A stretch of DNA of 64,000 nt from Panorpa germanica (GCA_963678705.1 OY783204.1:26670759-26734758); one strand, 5' to 3'. Counted from the first letter of the stretch, positions 9,088 through 21,767 are shown. Notes: a model not told the origin generated them from the sequence alone. A program made the numbers and translations.

Positions 9088-11694
9088 ATGTCACAAGAAC
9101 TTGACACTTACGACGAAGAAGATTCCGTTCTTTTTATGGGTCCAACATTATCGTTGACAGAAATGAAAAAAATATTTTCCAAAACAAATCGGTATGTGGG
9201 TTTAAAAATGAACTCCAGTCATAATTATTTAATGCAATATTGCTTTCTATTTGTTACAGAGAAAATCAGGAGAAGACTAAGAATCTTATAGACAAGGAAA
9301 GTGTCAATAACGATGATGAAGTTGAAATAATATATAGAGATCATGAAGAAACTCCAGGATCAAGTGCTTGGGGAAAAAAGGACAGTAAAGATTATATTGA
9401 AATACTAGATGATAGTGACTCTACTTCTGGAATTGCTTCTTCAAATTCTTTTAGCTCTTATAAATGTAGAGATGCGGATAAAGTCATCATTGTGCATGAT
9501 GAAGATTCTTCAGACAATATAGACAAAGGTACCTTAACATGGAATAAGTTCTATAATATAGATAACATTGAGAAGCAGCTGTCCGATCAAACAGCCCCGG
9601 AAGATTTGTATAAATCGATACTACTTGAAGAAGAAAAGTATCAGTCAAAAGTATGCGATCAAAGTGCACCAGAAGGTCTATATTCCACCACATTTAATAA
9701 AGATCAATTCTCCAGAAGAGATTTTAGTTTTGAATCTCATAATAAAAACGAAACTGTAGCGGAACAGAGCGAAGCTGATATTACTCTTGTTGGAGAAGAA
9801 AAGGAAGAAATAATTAATATAAGTGAGGAAAGCGACTACGTAGCTGCACCTCGTCTTAAATCACGCTTAACAATATTCAGCCCACCTACTTGGAGAAAAG
9901 GATCTGATGAAAGTTTTGAACGTTGGGAAAAACTATCTGAAGAATCTGGTAATGCAGGAGGAGGCGAAATTATGATAGATGATCATTCAATTCCAAAGGA
10001 TATAATGTCTAGTGATGAACAACAAAGTTATAATACCGCTCGTAATAATCCATTGGAAAGAGAGTCTGATGAAAGCATCACCCCAACTGTTTATGGAACT
10101 GCACAAAACTCTGACGAGAGTACTCATGATCAGATCTACCACACAGCCAGAAATAGCCCCATTTCTGTAAGAAGCAGTAGGTCGAAAAGATACAGTAAAC
10201 AAGCTGGTGATTATGCCGAGAAAAATTATTCCGAAGGTGCAAATACTTCCACAGATAGTTTAAATTCAAATAACTGTTCAAGCCGTGATGTTTCAGGCAG
10301 TGAACTTTCCTATAACACATCTAGAGAATTTAACGATACTCTTGAAGAAATGGATTATTTATTAAATAAAGCTGAAGCTTTCGAAAAAACTCAAAAAAAC
10401 ATTAAAAACGGCTCAAATATTATCTCTACTCCTGATAGAAGCATGAAGAAAAGTTTCTTCTTTACGCCACCTGAAACCGAATACATTACAAAAGATTTGA
10501 CTAAAACTAATAGAGCAAGATACTTCTTCTCTCCAGTTAATGAAGATGCAACACTAACCCCTTCTGAACCAAAACAAAAGATGTACCCATTTACACCAAC
10601 TAATAGCCCTAGTACTAAATATGCACAAAACTCTGCTTCAAAGACTTTTACAAAATCTGGGACTCCTCTATTTAAAGTTCCTCTGAAACCAAGAAGTGGA
10701 TATCGTCCCTTTACTACTGCTCGTAGCCCCGTAAAAAGCAATTATGGAAATATCGTTAGTCCAATTGGTATGTACATCAGTCGCAGTGCTAATGTACCAC
10801 TGACCAATACTGTTCGTGCGGATCCGGCCCCCAAGAGGCACCTGATTAAGATGAATAAGTTTACACATCCTGAACTTTATAGCCAAGCGTCGAAAGAAAA
10901 TACTGATGCCCCGAATAACAAGCCCCATAGTCCAGCAGCTTTACCAATTAGGGCGTACAAAAGTTCAGCTATTACCAATGTTGTAAGTGTAGAATTATTT
11001 TTATTCCATTCACAACATAACAAATCTGTGTTTGCTACGTAAAAAAGATATTTTTGTTGCTATCGAAGAAAATAACAATATTTTAAAAGTTTCAACCAGT
11101 ATAATTAAATGTATTTTGTTTGTTGTAATCGTTTATAAAATGTTTATTTTTATTATTTAATTATAGCTATCAATAATAGTTTTGTTTCCTAAGACTGTCT
11201 AAAACCCTTCGTATAAATATTGAGACGTTACTATATGAACACCTTGCCTTAACACAGTCTTGTTTGAACTGTAATATTGTTCGCTAAACCTAACACTCGA
11301 TCAATAATTAAAATCATCACAATTGCAACATAAATCAGGAAGTTGCGATTTCAGCAAATTAACAATTATCGCTGAATTAACTGTATAAATATTTAATTGT
11401 TGCACAATATTTATAAATTCTTTTAATTTGCAGAATGATCAAAAATCACCCGGCCTTATTGGACCTGGAAAATCTGACAAAATTAGAAAACTCATTGAAG
11501 CTACACCTTCTCACGAAATATTGCGCCATCAACAAAGACTGAAAGATCCACTAGGGACTCGACTACCAACTCGTTCACCACTGATAATGGAGGAAGACAG
11601 CTTTGCAAATATGTCGCTTAGTTCTGCTGAGGTTTCAGTTTACGTAGCCAAAGAACCACTACGTACAAATACCTTAGAAAACAAAAAGATATAA
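9088..11694 (+). CDS. Uncharacterised Ser/Thr-Pro-rich protein, about 695 aa
   Basis: Three exons: 9088-9191, 9260-10982 and 11434-11694. All junctions are GT-AG and in phase, and the open frame of exon 2 alone runs over 570 codons. I do not recognise a family. The protein is hydrophilic, without membrane segments or obvious globular domains. An acidic N-terminal part with two copies of DQ(S/T)APE(D/G)LY near residues 135-160 is followed by four copies of a Y-x-T-(A/S)-(R/Q)-(N/E) motif (about residues 292, 313, 328, 386). A basic second half has three aromatic-F-(T/S)-P motifs (about 435, 456, 476) and more than ten S/T-P sites, several followed by K or R nearby. Such a profile suits a phospho-regulated, disordered scaffold, for instance of the cell cycle, but that is inference. 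A polyadenylation signal AATAAA follows at 11797-11802. Confidence 0.85.
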
Positions 11695-12817
11695 CTTATA
11701 TTATTTTTAATACTTTTATAATCTCTTTTAATCTCATGTGAGTTCATTTATTTAATTTTTCGTTTATACAATTATTTTAAATATGCTATTGAACACAATA
11801 AATAATTTATATTGTTGTGATGATTATTATTATTAAATATCAAGCAAACTCCATACAATTTTCTAATTTATACTGTTTTAGTTTAAAAATAGATTGTATT
11901 AAGCCAAGTGTAATTTTATGAAATATTTACTATTTATGAAAAATAAAATTAATTGAAAACAAAAGAACTTATAGTTGTATTATTTTTGAGGTAACTAATT
12001 ATAGATGAATATAAATAATAGATGAGACCTTTGGGAAAGTTATGTGGCAATAAATATTATCTTTTCTAATAATTGATTAATTGTAATTGTACAAAAATAA
12101 ATCTAGCCTAGACTAGAATCAATACCAATTGAGACCTATAAAATTATAGTACTACATAGAATAATTCTAGTTCAAGATTATTCTAAAGACTAAAATTTGC
12201 TTAAAAATTAACAATTTAAAAAAAAAGTTTCGAAAAAAGAACTACCAATTGACATGAGACAACAAAACTGTCAACAAATCAAAATAAAGATGAACAATTT
12301 CATTAATATAATATATCTAATGAATTTCATGAAAAAGTTACTAAAAGGTATTTAATTATTAGTTATTTAAGCGTATCAAGGTTTTTTTTTTCATTGCATA
12401 TTAAAATGATTTTTGTATTTTAATATTTGCCTTTTTTGAACAGCCAAAGTTTTGAAATTTCTCCTTAATACATACAATGATAAAAAGAATTTTATTTAAA
12501 AAATAAAAACCAAAAGTTCAAATACAAATATCATCTTAAAAAAATAGCAAGTTTTTTTAAATTACATATTCTATAATATTTACATACATTTTTAAAGAAT
12601 ATAAATCAATATAATTTAATCTATATTTTAAAAAACACTTAAAAACAAAACTAACAATAGCTATAAGTCTTTTTAAAAATAAAACATAACTCTACTAGTT
12701 AAATGGAATGAGCTATGAATTAAATCACTAACAAATAACAAGGCACGTTTGGGTTCATTCAATTTCTAATGAATTTTAATATCTTAATACTAAAATAAAA
12801 CTTCGCATTTAACGAAA
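11695..12817. other. Convergent 3' regions of the 9088 gene and Cyclin E
   Basis: Tail-to-tail spacer holding both 3' UTRs. It is AT-rich with poly(A)-like runs. AATAAA lies at 11797-11802 on the plus strand. No open frame or repeat was recognised. Confidence 0.5.
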
Positions 12818-14604
12818 TTATAGGCCGCCTTCAGTAGTCATGGACTTTCTATTCGAAGACGGTGGAGTTAGAAGTCCAACATGGCATGAAGATGCCGCTG
12901 CTGGTGCTGGAGATCTTTCCGTAATGCTGGTTTGTATTTGTTCACCTCTAAGAATAGCTAGATCCTGACAAAAAGAAAATATACAAATAGTTAATATACA
13001 ATTATTTAAGGCAGGTTAAAGGTTTCACCATAGATATATACTTACAAACATTTCCATTGTAGTAGTATGGGTTTGTAGAGTATGTGATTCATCTATGACA
13101 ATATTTGGACATATGTGCTTAAATCCTGAAGGATTTGATAAATAATCATCTGTAATTGGTAGTACTGGCAGTGAAGATTCTTCGGAAATAACAGAAAAGA
13201 AAGGAGCCATCCATTTAACACAAGGTTCCAACGCTTCCCAAGTTAATCCAGAAACATGCATAGCATGTTGTCTACTAAATGTGTGTACCACAGCAGCTGC
13301 GGCGATGACGCTGTATGGAAAAGCTGCCATACCATGATCCATGGAACAAATATCCAGAAGACGGCAAGTTTGTGTGTATTCCATTCCGGAAAACTGTGGT
13401 AAAACAAATGCATCTGGTTTCTCAGTGACTCTATTAGGAGGGTTCTTTATTGGTGAAAGCTTTGATTTGGCAGTAAGTTGCATATATAGACTCAACCACC
13501 CCACAATAGTAATTGGGGTAATATTCCAGTCAAGTGCTTTAAGTACGACCAGTTCTTCATCAAGTATCTCTTCTTCTAAGCAGGCTGTGTCCGTAACATA
13601 CGCAAATTCCTGTATTTTTGGTGGATATATTTCTTCAGTTTTTGAAGCAATAAATAAGCATGTTATGCCAATTAATTGTAATTGTCCCTTATTAACTGTA
13701 CGTGGACCAGATAGATAACGGTCTAGATAATCTACAGCTAAATAATATGTTTCTCTATGCAATTTATAGACTTCGCAAACTTCTATAAGCCAATCCAATA
13801 AAATAGCTCTCATTCTTGGTTGAAGACCAGGATGAGATGAAAACATATCAGGATCACGTTCTGCGGAACTCATTTCGTCTTTCAAACACATAGCTTGCCA
13901 AACCTCCTCTGAGTCCGCCCAGGAGAGTACTGGTAATGGAGTTAATCGAGATTCTGCTGGTGTTAAAGCACTACCCATACCCCGAAATCTATAATTAATG
14001 AAACAAATTGTAAGTCACATTTGCTAAACAAAAAAATTAATTATCTAGTAAAAATCTATTAATAGCCAAAAATATAGTCTTACTTGCTCCAAGCCATAGA
14101 TCTTTTGTTGCCGTGTGGAGTGGTGTCTCCTCGTGTAGCCCACACGGCTCCTGAGATGCTATGCCTTTCTGCAATTGTAAATTCAACAGGAGGGCTTCCC
14201 AAAGATGCATCGTATGTAGAAGGTGAACTAGGTGAGTAACAGTCGGATGAACCAGAAGTTGTTTCTATAGAAACATCCTCTGAGTATATGTGCATTTGTT
14301 TCGCAGGTGGTGCAAGGTCAGATTCCTAAAATTATGTTTTAATTATGCACCTTAATTCGGTTAAATATAAGTTTGAAAATGAATTCAAAATTTTAAATAC
14401 CTCATCTTCTAACGAACTTCTTTTTCGCTTCAGTGTTGGTTGTTTGCTGGTGGACGTATGCGAGCTAGGTAAAAAGAACCGTTAAACATATATTTGATAG
14501 AAACAAGTTGATTGATATGATATTGAAAATACTTATCATTAAAAGATATTATCTTAAAAAATTAAATGACTGTGACTAACAAACAATTACCTTTGGCAAG
14601 CCAT
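12818..14604 (-). CDS. CycE: G1/S-specific Cyclin E
   Basis: Regulatory subunit that activates Cdk2 for S-phase entry; nuclear. Five coding exons: 14591-14604 (14 bp), 14401-14464, 14084-14325, 13046-13988 and 12818-12964. The total is 1410 bp (469 aa). The N-terminus is short and basic-rich (KRKRSS near residue 20), fitting a nuclear signal. The cyclin box starts after LPVLSWADSEEVW and contains MRAILLDWLIEVCEVYKLHR (residues 166-185) and LIGITCLFIASKTEEIYPP, both diagnostic of E-type cyclins. The last exon carries LLTPPSS (residues 452-458), matching the Fbw7/Archipelago phosphodegron of human Cyclin E (LLTPPQS) with Thr454 and Ser458 in the +4 arrangement. The exon holding the ATG has a good acceptor just upstream (exon start 14638), so at least one non-coding 5' exon must exist farther up. 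Confidence 0.96.
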
Positions 14605-14968
14605 AACTTTAACACCTTCTCAGAGTATGATAATATAACTGTAACAAAAAGATTATATTTAGTTAAATAATATATATTGTTAAAAATAAAACGTACTATA
14701 AGGGTAATATTAATAGTTTTTTCTACCCAAGCCAACCCTCTTCAACAAGTAAATGAAATGGCCGACTGAAACCGTGCAGGTTTGATGAATAGTATATTGA
14801 TAAAATATTCAATGTAATGTAAATATTTTATTAAATTTTATAAAAATATAGATATTGAAGCATTAGGTTTTGTATTTTTTATCCATAAACAATATAACGA
14901 ATTCTGCAGCCCTAGATAAAAGCCTAGAGGGCGCAATATGACACGCCAACAAGTTTAGCTATGGCCGC

Positions 14969-14977
14969 TTTGGCGCC
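14969..14977 (+). promoter_or_regulatory. E2F-type site upstream of Cyclin E
   Basis: TTTGGCGCC matches the E2F/DP consensus TTTSSCGC exactly. It lies about 365 bp upstream of the Cyclin E start codon, near TTTGCCGCG at 14992-15000 and GCGCGCCAAAA at 15140-15150. Confidence 0.55.
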
Positions 14978-14991
14978 AGATGAACCCCAAC

Positions 14992-15000
14992 TTTGCCGCG
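14992..15000 (+). promoter_or_regulatory. E2F-type site (second)
   Basis: TTTGCCGCG matches TTTSSCGC. It lies 15 bases from the first site, in an otherwise AT-rich stretch where such GC-containing octamers are rare. Confidence 0.5.
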
Positions 15001-15139
15001 AATTTTATATTTTTTTTAACAAATTAATAAAAAATTTATATTCATTCGATAAATAAAACCTTTATTTTATTAAATATTCAAAAAATTATTTAAAAACTTT
15101 ATTTTATCAGGGTTAAATCAACGTATGAAAACTGGCATC

Positions 15140-15150
15140 GCGCGCCAAAA
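15140..15150 (-). promoter_or_regulatory. E2F-type site (third)
   Basis: GCGCGCCAAAA reads TTTTGGCGCGC on the minus strand, a strong E2F match, about 540 bp upstream of the Cyclin E start codon. Confidence 0.55.
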
Positions 15151-15679
15151 GACGACCCCCAGTAGACACGTAGCGATTCAATTAAAACATATTTAAATCC
15201 CTTTAAAGTAGTAAAATAATTAATAAATAAGAAGTTTAACTTATTTGTAATATTTAAAACACATAATTATTTCCTTTTTTTAATGAATTTCATTATAACA
15301 CACACTAATATATGATGAAGTGCACCATGTAAATCTAATTTACATACAAGTTTTAAAGGGGTGAAAATTATAGAACAAAGCACAATTATAATAACTTTTT
15401 AAGGTAATTATATTAAGAGAACACTTATTAACACTATGAAGTTAAATTTTTATATATTTAATGAGTATAAGGTTATTTTTTTCCGCTTTCAAATACTCAA
15501 TAAAATTTGTAGACGTTTATTAAACTCAACACTGTAGCCAAGATACACAACAGATTTTTACCTAAAATATCTCTAAATAATCATAAAATATCAATAATTA
15601 ATATAAGCTCACTTTTGTTAAAATACGCCTTGTGAAATCACCACATTTGTCCACCAAAAACCACCCACAATATACTATT

Positions 15680-16030
15680 TTTCGCGCGTGAATAAGACAA
15701 GTAAGCAAGTTAATGACACGGTAGTTGAGAAGCGACTGTTCGAACGCACAAGGCTACGATAATGCGGGAACTGAGGGACGGATGACCGAAGACCCTGCTT
15801 CACTGTGATTGGTAGTTACCGGCAAAATAAACTATCTCCCAGCTGGCGCTCAGCTGATCGAGTTCGAGCGCACGCGGGAAATATGCCACTAGACTGCGAC
15901 TTGGCGGGCCGCGGGCATTGCACCGTAGCTCTACGTTCATATAATAATGCGGCAATATATAAGCCTGTATGGCAGTATAGCGACCTAGAACCTGTATGGT
16001 GAAGGTTTTGTAAACACGTCACATGTACCA
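15680..16030. promoter_or_regulatory. GC-richer island with E2F-like motifs; candidate promoter
   Basis: About 350 bp clearly richer in G, C and CpG than its surroundings. It contains TTTCGCGC (15680-15687) and GCGGGAAA (15874-15881, TTTCCCGC on the minus strand), an inverted CCAAT box (GTGATTGG, 15807-15814), a GGCGGGCCGCGG stretch near 15903 and TATATAAG on the plus strand near 15956. It lies about 1.2 kb upstream of the Cyclin E start codon and could hold the missing first exon and promoter of that gene. A separate plus-strand transcript is the alternative. The short frames here on both strands match no known protein. Confidence 0.45.
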
Positions 16031-17319
16031 TGACTCATTCAAAAATGCATTTCAAATGAAGACGTGTTATCTTTAAATATTAAAAGTACTAAAACGTAGC
16101 TATCTATTACCGCTCGAATTTATCTAGTGCTACGATAAAATTGTGTCAAATTTAAATTCACCCTTAATGTTTCATTGTCTTTCATAATAAATTATCTGAG
16201 TATTTAAGCTAGATTTAAATCTTTGTTTACAGAACGATATCTTTGGAGATATCATTAACATTTTAATAATATATGTTAGTCAGTATTCAGACAATAAAAA
16301 TAATTTTTAACACTATTTATTAGTGTTGAGCATAAGCCTTGTTTAGGTTTGAAGCCCAAAATTTTAGATTTCTATTTCTAAAGCCTTATTACAACTGAAT
16401 TAAAACTATGGATAAAAAAGGACTATAACCCAGAGGCGTTATAAAGCTCGAGGTCCCTGTTATGAAATAATCCTACACGTATGCAGATCAAAGGGTCGCC
16501 TTCCCTTTATACGAATACATATGAACTATATTATAAGCACTGACGTATAAAATACATATACAGTACAGTGGTGTATTGATAAACATTAAAATACAAACTA
16601 CCTCTTCTGATAAAATGTTCTAATGCGACTACACCCTACTGAAAATATCGCAAGTAAGCTCGATTCGACTCTGACATTTTTAGCTTCCTAATAAAGCTGA
16701 AAAAAGGATCAACATTTAATGTAGCCTAATTTTATTTGCATTAGGCACAGACTAAATTGAATTAAATGTTGTTGAGATATACAAAAATAGAACATTTTCT
16801 TAAAAAAAAAGGCTGATTTATACCTATAAAAAAGTACAATATATTAATAGAATATATTATTCGAAAGTTCCAAATTACTTATAGCAGTTATCACTAGAAT
16901 TCTCAGACGGGGGTATCAAAAAAATAGAATGACATATTAGAACATATGTGATGTCTGTATCAAAGGTTCTAAAACGGTGTGTTACAACAAATTTGAATAA
17001 GGGTTCCCGATTTACTCCACCTTGCGGACGGCTATGGTAGGTAGCTATAAATAATCTAAGAAGCTGTAAATATAATTCATCTTCATTTAATTGTAACAGT
17101 TACTTAGATATTCCATTAATATTATTTTTAATTTAATTTAATTCACATAAGGTACTTTTCTGCATATTTTATCACCCCAACTCCAAATTTATATAGCATT
17201 AAATTTATACTTTTTAAAAAGGGCGTCGCGGTTGAAAACAGTTTGTGCAGCACTGGTCTAGGCGACTGTACATAATCTTGACTGTGAATGAATAGATATG
17301 CGGGATGTTTGGTCTAGGT
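16031..17319. other. Intergenic, nothing recognised
   Basis: AT-rich intergenic sequence between the Cyclin E upstream region and a decayed hAT-like element. Individual short GC-containing stretches (near 16430 and 17010) could be old repeat fragments, but no ends or second copies were found. Confidence 0.4.
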
Positions 17320-17829
17320 CAGTGGTCGACAAATTCCTTAGCCAAAGAGCCGAATATCAGAGGTACAACGATTTAGATTTCTTTGGAGAGCCAAATTTCG
17401 TCGAAAGATTTTTTTTATGTCCCATGCAGAATCGAAGGGTTCGTGAGCCTCTTAATTTCTATAAAATTGTACTACAAATTGGCTATCAGGATCACAAATG
17501 TCCAATTACTTTCCAAGACGTAATAATATAAGATATAAGTCATTATTGACCCTTTAATCATTAAAGGGAACCACAAAGCAATAAAAAATAAGTTGTCTTA
17601 ATTTTGAATAACTTTTTCCATCTATAAATTGTCATCTCATTTATACAACAGATGCATAATAGTCTCAGTGATATTTGAATTACAGTTTACAGCTGGTTTA
17701 TACAACACATAAAATTTTAATATCATGAACGTTGTCAACAAAGAAAAATAAAATTAATTACTTATTAATCTTCACTCAAAGAGCCAAAGAACAGGACGTG
17801 GCTCGCGAACCGAACTTTGTCGATCATTG
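17320..17829. mobile_element. Decayed non-autonomous hAT-like element
   Basis: The left end CAGTGGTCGACAAATTC and the right end, reading CAATGATCGACAAAGTTC inverted, form imperfect terminal inverted repeats of the CAGTGGTCG type found in hAT elements. Both ends continue into related inner sequence (AGCCAAAGAGCCG left; GGCTCTTTG inverted right). An 8-bp flank GTCTAGGT on the left resembles GTCTAGGA four bases beyond the right end, a plausible but imperfect target duplication. No transposase frame remains. Length is 510 bp, and part of the interior belongs to another repeat family. Confidence 0.55.
17433..17700 (+). repeat. Old fragment of the TGGGCTTGTGTC repeat family, nested in the hAT-like element
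   Basis: The order CTTAATTTCTATAAAATTGT, TCCAATTACTT, TTTAATCATTAAAGGGAA and CATTTATACAACAGA matches the same landmarks in the copies at 36511-37069 and 47664-48270, but with heavy divergence. It lies inside the 17320-17829 element, so it was either inserted into it or is part of a related composite. Confidence 0.45.
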
Positions 17830-20800
17830 TCTTGTCTAGGACTGCCTGCCGGAATAATATCTAGTCCTAGAAACGACGGAGCAAATGTAAAGGACAAGTT
17901 AAATATTAGTACGAAATTAACAACAGATTTGAACCGAGGCACTATCAGTGACCACAGAGAATGTAAGGGTACATAGTCTGTCACAGTAGAAAGTTAACGC
18001 AGTGACAACAATTATATTATTGCATTTGTGCAGTATTTCTACCATTATCATAGTTATCTATATACACTGAAAAATGAATTAGAAGTTTATCATGTCAAAA
18101 CTTGACACAATATTATAAACTTTATTTAAGTTAATGCAGTCTCACAATTAGGCTATTTTAAACTATTTTGAAACTATAAAAACTATTTTCTTTAATGATA
18201 AATGTAGCCTAAACCTATAGAAAAATTTCCATATATAATAATATAAAGCTCAGATTCAACACCTGCAGTAGGAATGTATAAAAAAATGTTGATATGATAA
18301 TATTAGTTACCACCTTTAGATTCTTAAATAAATAGGGGTAAGTTTTTGTTCTACTTTCTGGGAAATGTTTTCGTTAAGTGAATCTACCTGCTGCTGATGT
18401 CAATAGCATACAAAGGGTAGTGCTAAGGATTGCAAAGGATTGTCACGTATAAAGTAACAGGTGAAACCCGTTATAAAAATTAATTGTGAAAAACAAGAAA
18501 TTACTAAGGTAATTTAAGGTAAGGGAAGAAAATTTTGATGTGTAAAAAGAGAGTAGTATTAAATTGTAAAAACACAATAATATTTAGGCATAGATAATTC
18601 AAACTCTTTCCACATATTTAAGAGCTTATACTTAATCTAAGTTCATAAGCTTAAATAAAAAATATTTCCTATAATATTTGTTTATAGCTTTACATTTAAT
18701 ATATTCATTTGAAGAGAAAAAAAGTTATTCTAAAGTATTTTTTATAAATCGACGATTTGTATAGATTTTTTTTAAAATTCATTTCTCAGTTGCACCCCTA
18801 TTACTATCTTACATAGCTACAGGTATAAAATAACTGTATTATGTCCTTTTTACCTGCTAGGATATACAGAGATATTAATAATAGAAAAACTACACAGTAC
18901 AAAATATTAAAAATCTAAAATATTTCTTTGTAAAGATTCATTTTCTCACATAAAATTAGAAAGACATTAGTTAAAAATTATTTACTATTAAAATAATTTG
19001 AAATTCTATAAAGTTATACTTAATTAAGTCACAATATCATAGGAGTTTTAGAAGTACTCGTTCCCGAAAAAGCTTTTCCATTTTTTAGCATTTATTCCAT
19101 ATATATAAATAAATTCACTAACTTTTAATAGATTGAATAGATTGAAGTCATAAAACTGTTAAAAAACCTATTTTAGCAGTTTGTTTAGATAAAGTCAATT
19201 TCAAATATTAAATAGTTATGTATTAAATGAATAATAAATTTGATTATTAAAATATCTTTTCTATAAGTTAAAACAACAATGTATTGAAAATAGAATAAAA
19301 TTTCTATATATGTATATATAATTCTTCCTTTTAAATTTTAAAGCGAACGCCAGCGTTATGTCGAACACGATAATGTTGAGCTCGACCGATGCATGTGAAC
19401 GGGTTAAAGAGCTTATAGTATTATTAAAGGGACAGCGTAGTAAAGGGCATTTAAATTTTAAATCACCATTTAAATATGTTCTACAGTATCACAGCAATGC
19501 ACTATCCATATCATAATTAAATACTATGCTATATAAACAAAAAAATTAACATAGATCTGTAATTAAATTAATAAAAAATGTATAACTGTATTAATAAAAT
19601 TATACTCCACAATTTTTTGTTTAAAATTAGTCTGATATATGTTTAAAATTATTGGTTTACTTACTAAGGCTTTTAAAATAAATAAACTACTGTCTGTGAT
19701 CATTATCTTAAGTTACCATATCTATTATTTGACATTAGCATTTAAAATATTTTGCCCGTCCAGTTTATTAATGCCACATTTCCGAAAAATAGAAATTTGT
19801 GTTGAGTATGCAGTTATATGTAAAATACTGAGATAACTCATAACTGCAACCAAATGAAACTACTATTGAATTCTTAACAACTATATAAATATGTAGTATT
19901 AAAGGACAAGTGTATTTAAAAATTTACGCATGGTTAATCTGTGACAAACTTTAAAAAAGGACAATGAATCCCACTACCTAGTCCTAGGATATCTAAATGG
20001 GTAAATAAATATTTCGGAGTGAGAACTATTTATTATCTAGTGAGCATAGACTCTTGCAAAGGTTCACAAAGGATCAAGAACTGGTACTGCAAACATATGG
20101 ACTGTCCTTACAGAGGGGGTGAGAGGAGGGTTAAAAGGGAAATGTTGTAAATTGAATTCTGAGAAAAAACCCTGAATGGTTTTGGTAGTAATAAAAAAAC
20201 CTAAATAAAAATATATGGGGTTTTAGAAATATTACAAATAATTTAAATCAACAAGTAGAAAACATAATCAGAAATAGAATTTCTAAAACCAAAAAATTGG
20301 CCATCACCAAATTTGTATAAAACCTTACTGTATATTGATAAAATTGACTACTAGAACCATTTACTACTAACAGCTGATGAAAAAGTAAAAAATAATCTCG
20401 ATTCCTTATTCTTCTGTGACGTCATATGCATAGCTGAGACATGTGGCGAAATATATATATGAAAAATGAGTTCACAAACCCATTATTTATATTTTAAAAT
20501 TTAAAAATATTGTAAATATATAAAAAATACTACCGATGAATTCTTTTGTGTTTTGTTTCAATTAAAAAACTACGTTACATTCAAAATATTATAAATATAA
20601 AAGGCAAAGTTGAGTTGCAGTTACAATTTATATACAAGAAATAGAATTAATAATAAACAAATGAGATTTCGCAGGTATTAATTCAGTAAATAGTATTTTA
20701 GCACCTGCTCTAGAAAATGTATTAAAAGTTAAAACTGCATTAAACTTTCAAAAAGTTAAAATGTTTCTATTTGTTACATATTATCCGATAATTCAATTCT

Positions 20801-21767
20801 CACATAGATATTGTAACAGACACACTAATAATCCAAAGTCTCACTTATTATCTTAATTTTTAATCTAAGGCAACAGTTGTTTATAACCCCAGGCTAATAA
20901 ATTCACCACATAGTTAAAATATTTAGGGGTAAAAATATATCTACACACTACTCTTTAAAGTAACTGAATATATTTAATTATAAATACACTAACCTTAAGT
21001 ATTATAAGTAATTTGACACACGATTATTTAAGTAAATATTATTTATTAAACCGTTATATATTATGTCACATTTATTTATTAATATTAAGCTTTATCCACC
21101 AAACTGTAAACTGCATGTGTTTCAAGTGCAATATTCAACAAATACGAAACTGTACACATTGCAAAAGTTAAATATTGGTACACTAGGAGGCAGCACTAAA
21201 CAAATTGGAAACCAGTTCGAACGGCGTAGAACTGCATTTTCCCACAAATTTTTTTTTGCGGGAAATTAATAGTATGAAAATTTTAATGATTTCTTGAAAG
21301 AATTTATTTAATTTACAGATGATTATATAATGATTGAATAAAAAATTACATTTATCATTTTTATTGCAAATGTTTTATTATAGAAATTTATTATACAATG
21401 GTTTATTTATATAATTTTAATTACAAGAAATTAATGTGTACAGTTTTGTATTAATAAATAAAATACCAGTAGTATTAAGTATTATTTACAGTAATAATTG
21501 AATAAGTCGAAAGAATATTAACAGGCACACTATCGCAGATTTACAATAAATAATCCGGTAAACATTGTTACGTATATTCCAGGTTTAATTTATATAAAAT
21601 GCTACCTTTTACGTAAAAAATGTTATTAAATACAACGTTCTAAGACTTTTACTTTCAACTTTTCTTTTGTTTAAGCTAAATGTTACATGTATTTAAGGTA
21701 AAACTCACAATTCACGTCTGTATTATTCTACAATATAATGAAATATTCTATAAATACCTTGCTGGTG
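17830..21767. other. Intergenic between Cyclin E side and PIG-N 3' end
   Basis: AT-rich sequence without a convincing gene. The only items seen are a degenerate copy of the TGGGCTTGTGTC repeat family near 20297-20490 and the presumed PIG-N 3' UTR below 21768. Short open frames (19639, 21063) have neither family resemblance nor supporting splice signals. Confidence 0.5.
20297..20490 (+). repeat. Degenerate copy of the TGGGCTTGTGTC repeat family
   Basis: Contains TATATTGATAAAATTGACTA followed by CTAGAACC, as in the better copies, and ends with AATGAGTTCACAAACCCATT, which resembles the right terminus AATGAGGACACAAGCCCATT of the 36511-37069 copy. The middle is largely deleted. Confidence 0.4.

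Noticed and set aside
13341-13718. Plus-strand frame of 125 codons
   Set aside because: It is the antisense shadow of the conserved Cyclin E exon.
15805-16031. Overlapping frames on both strands as genes
   Set aside because: Both are short, opposite each other in a GC-rich island and without family resemblance.
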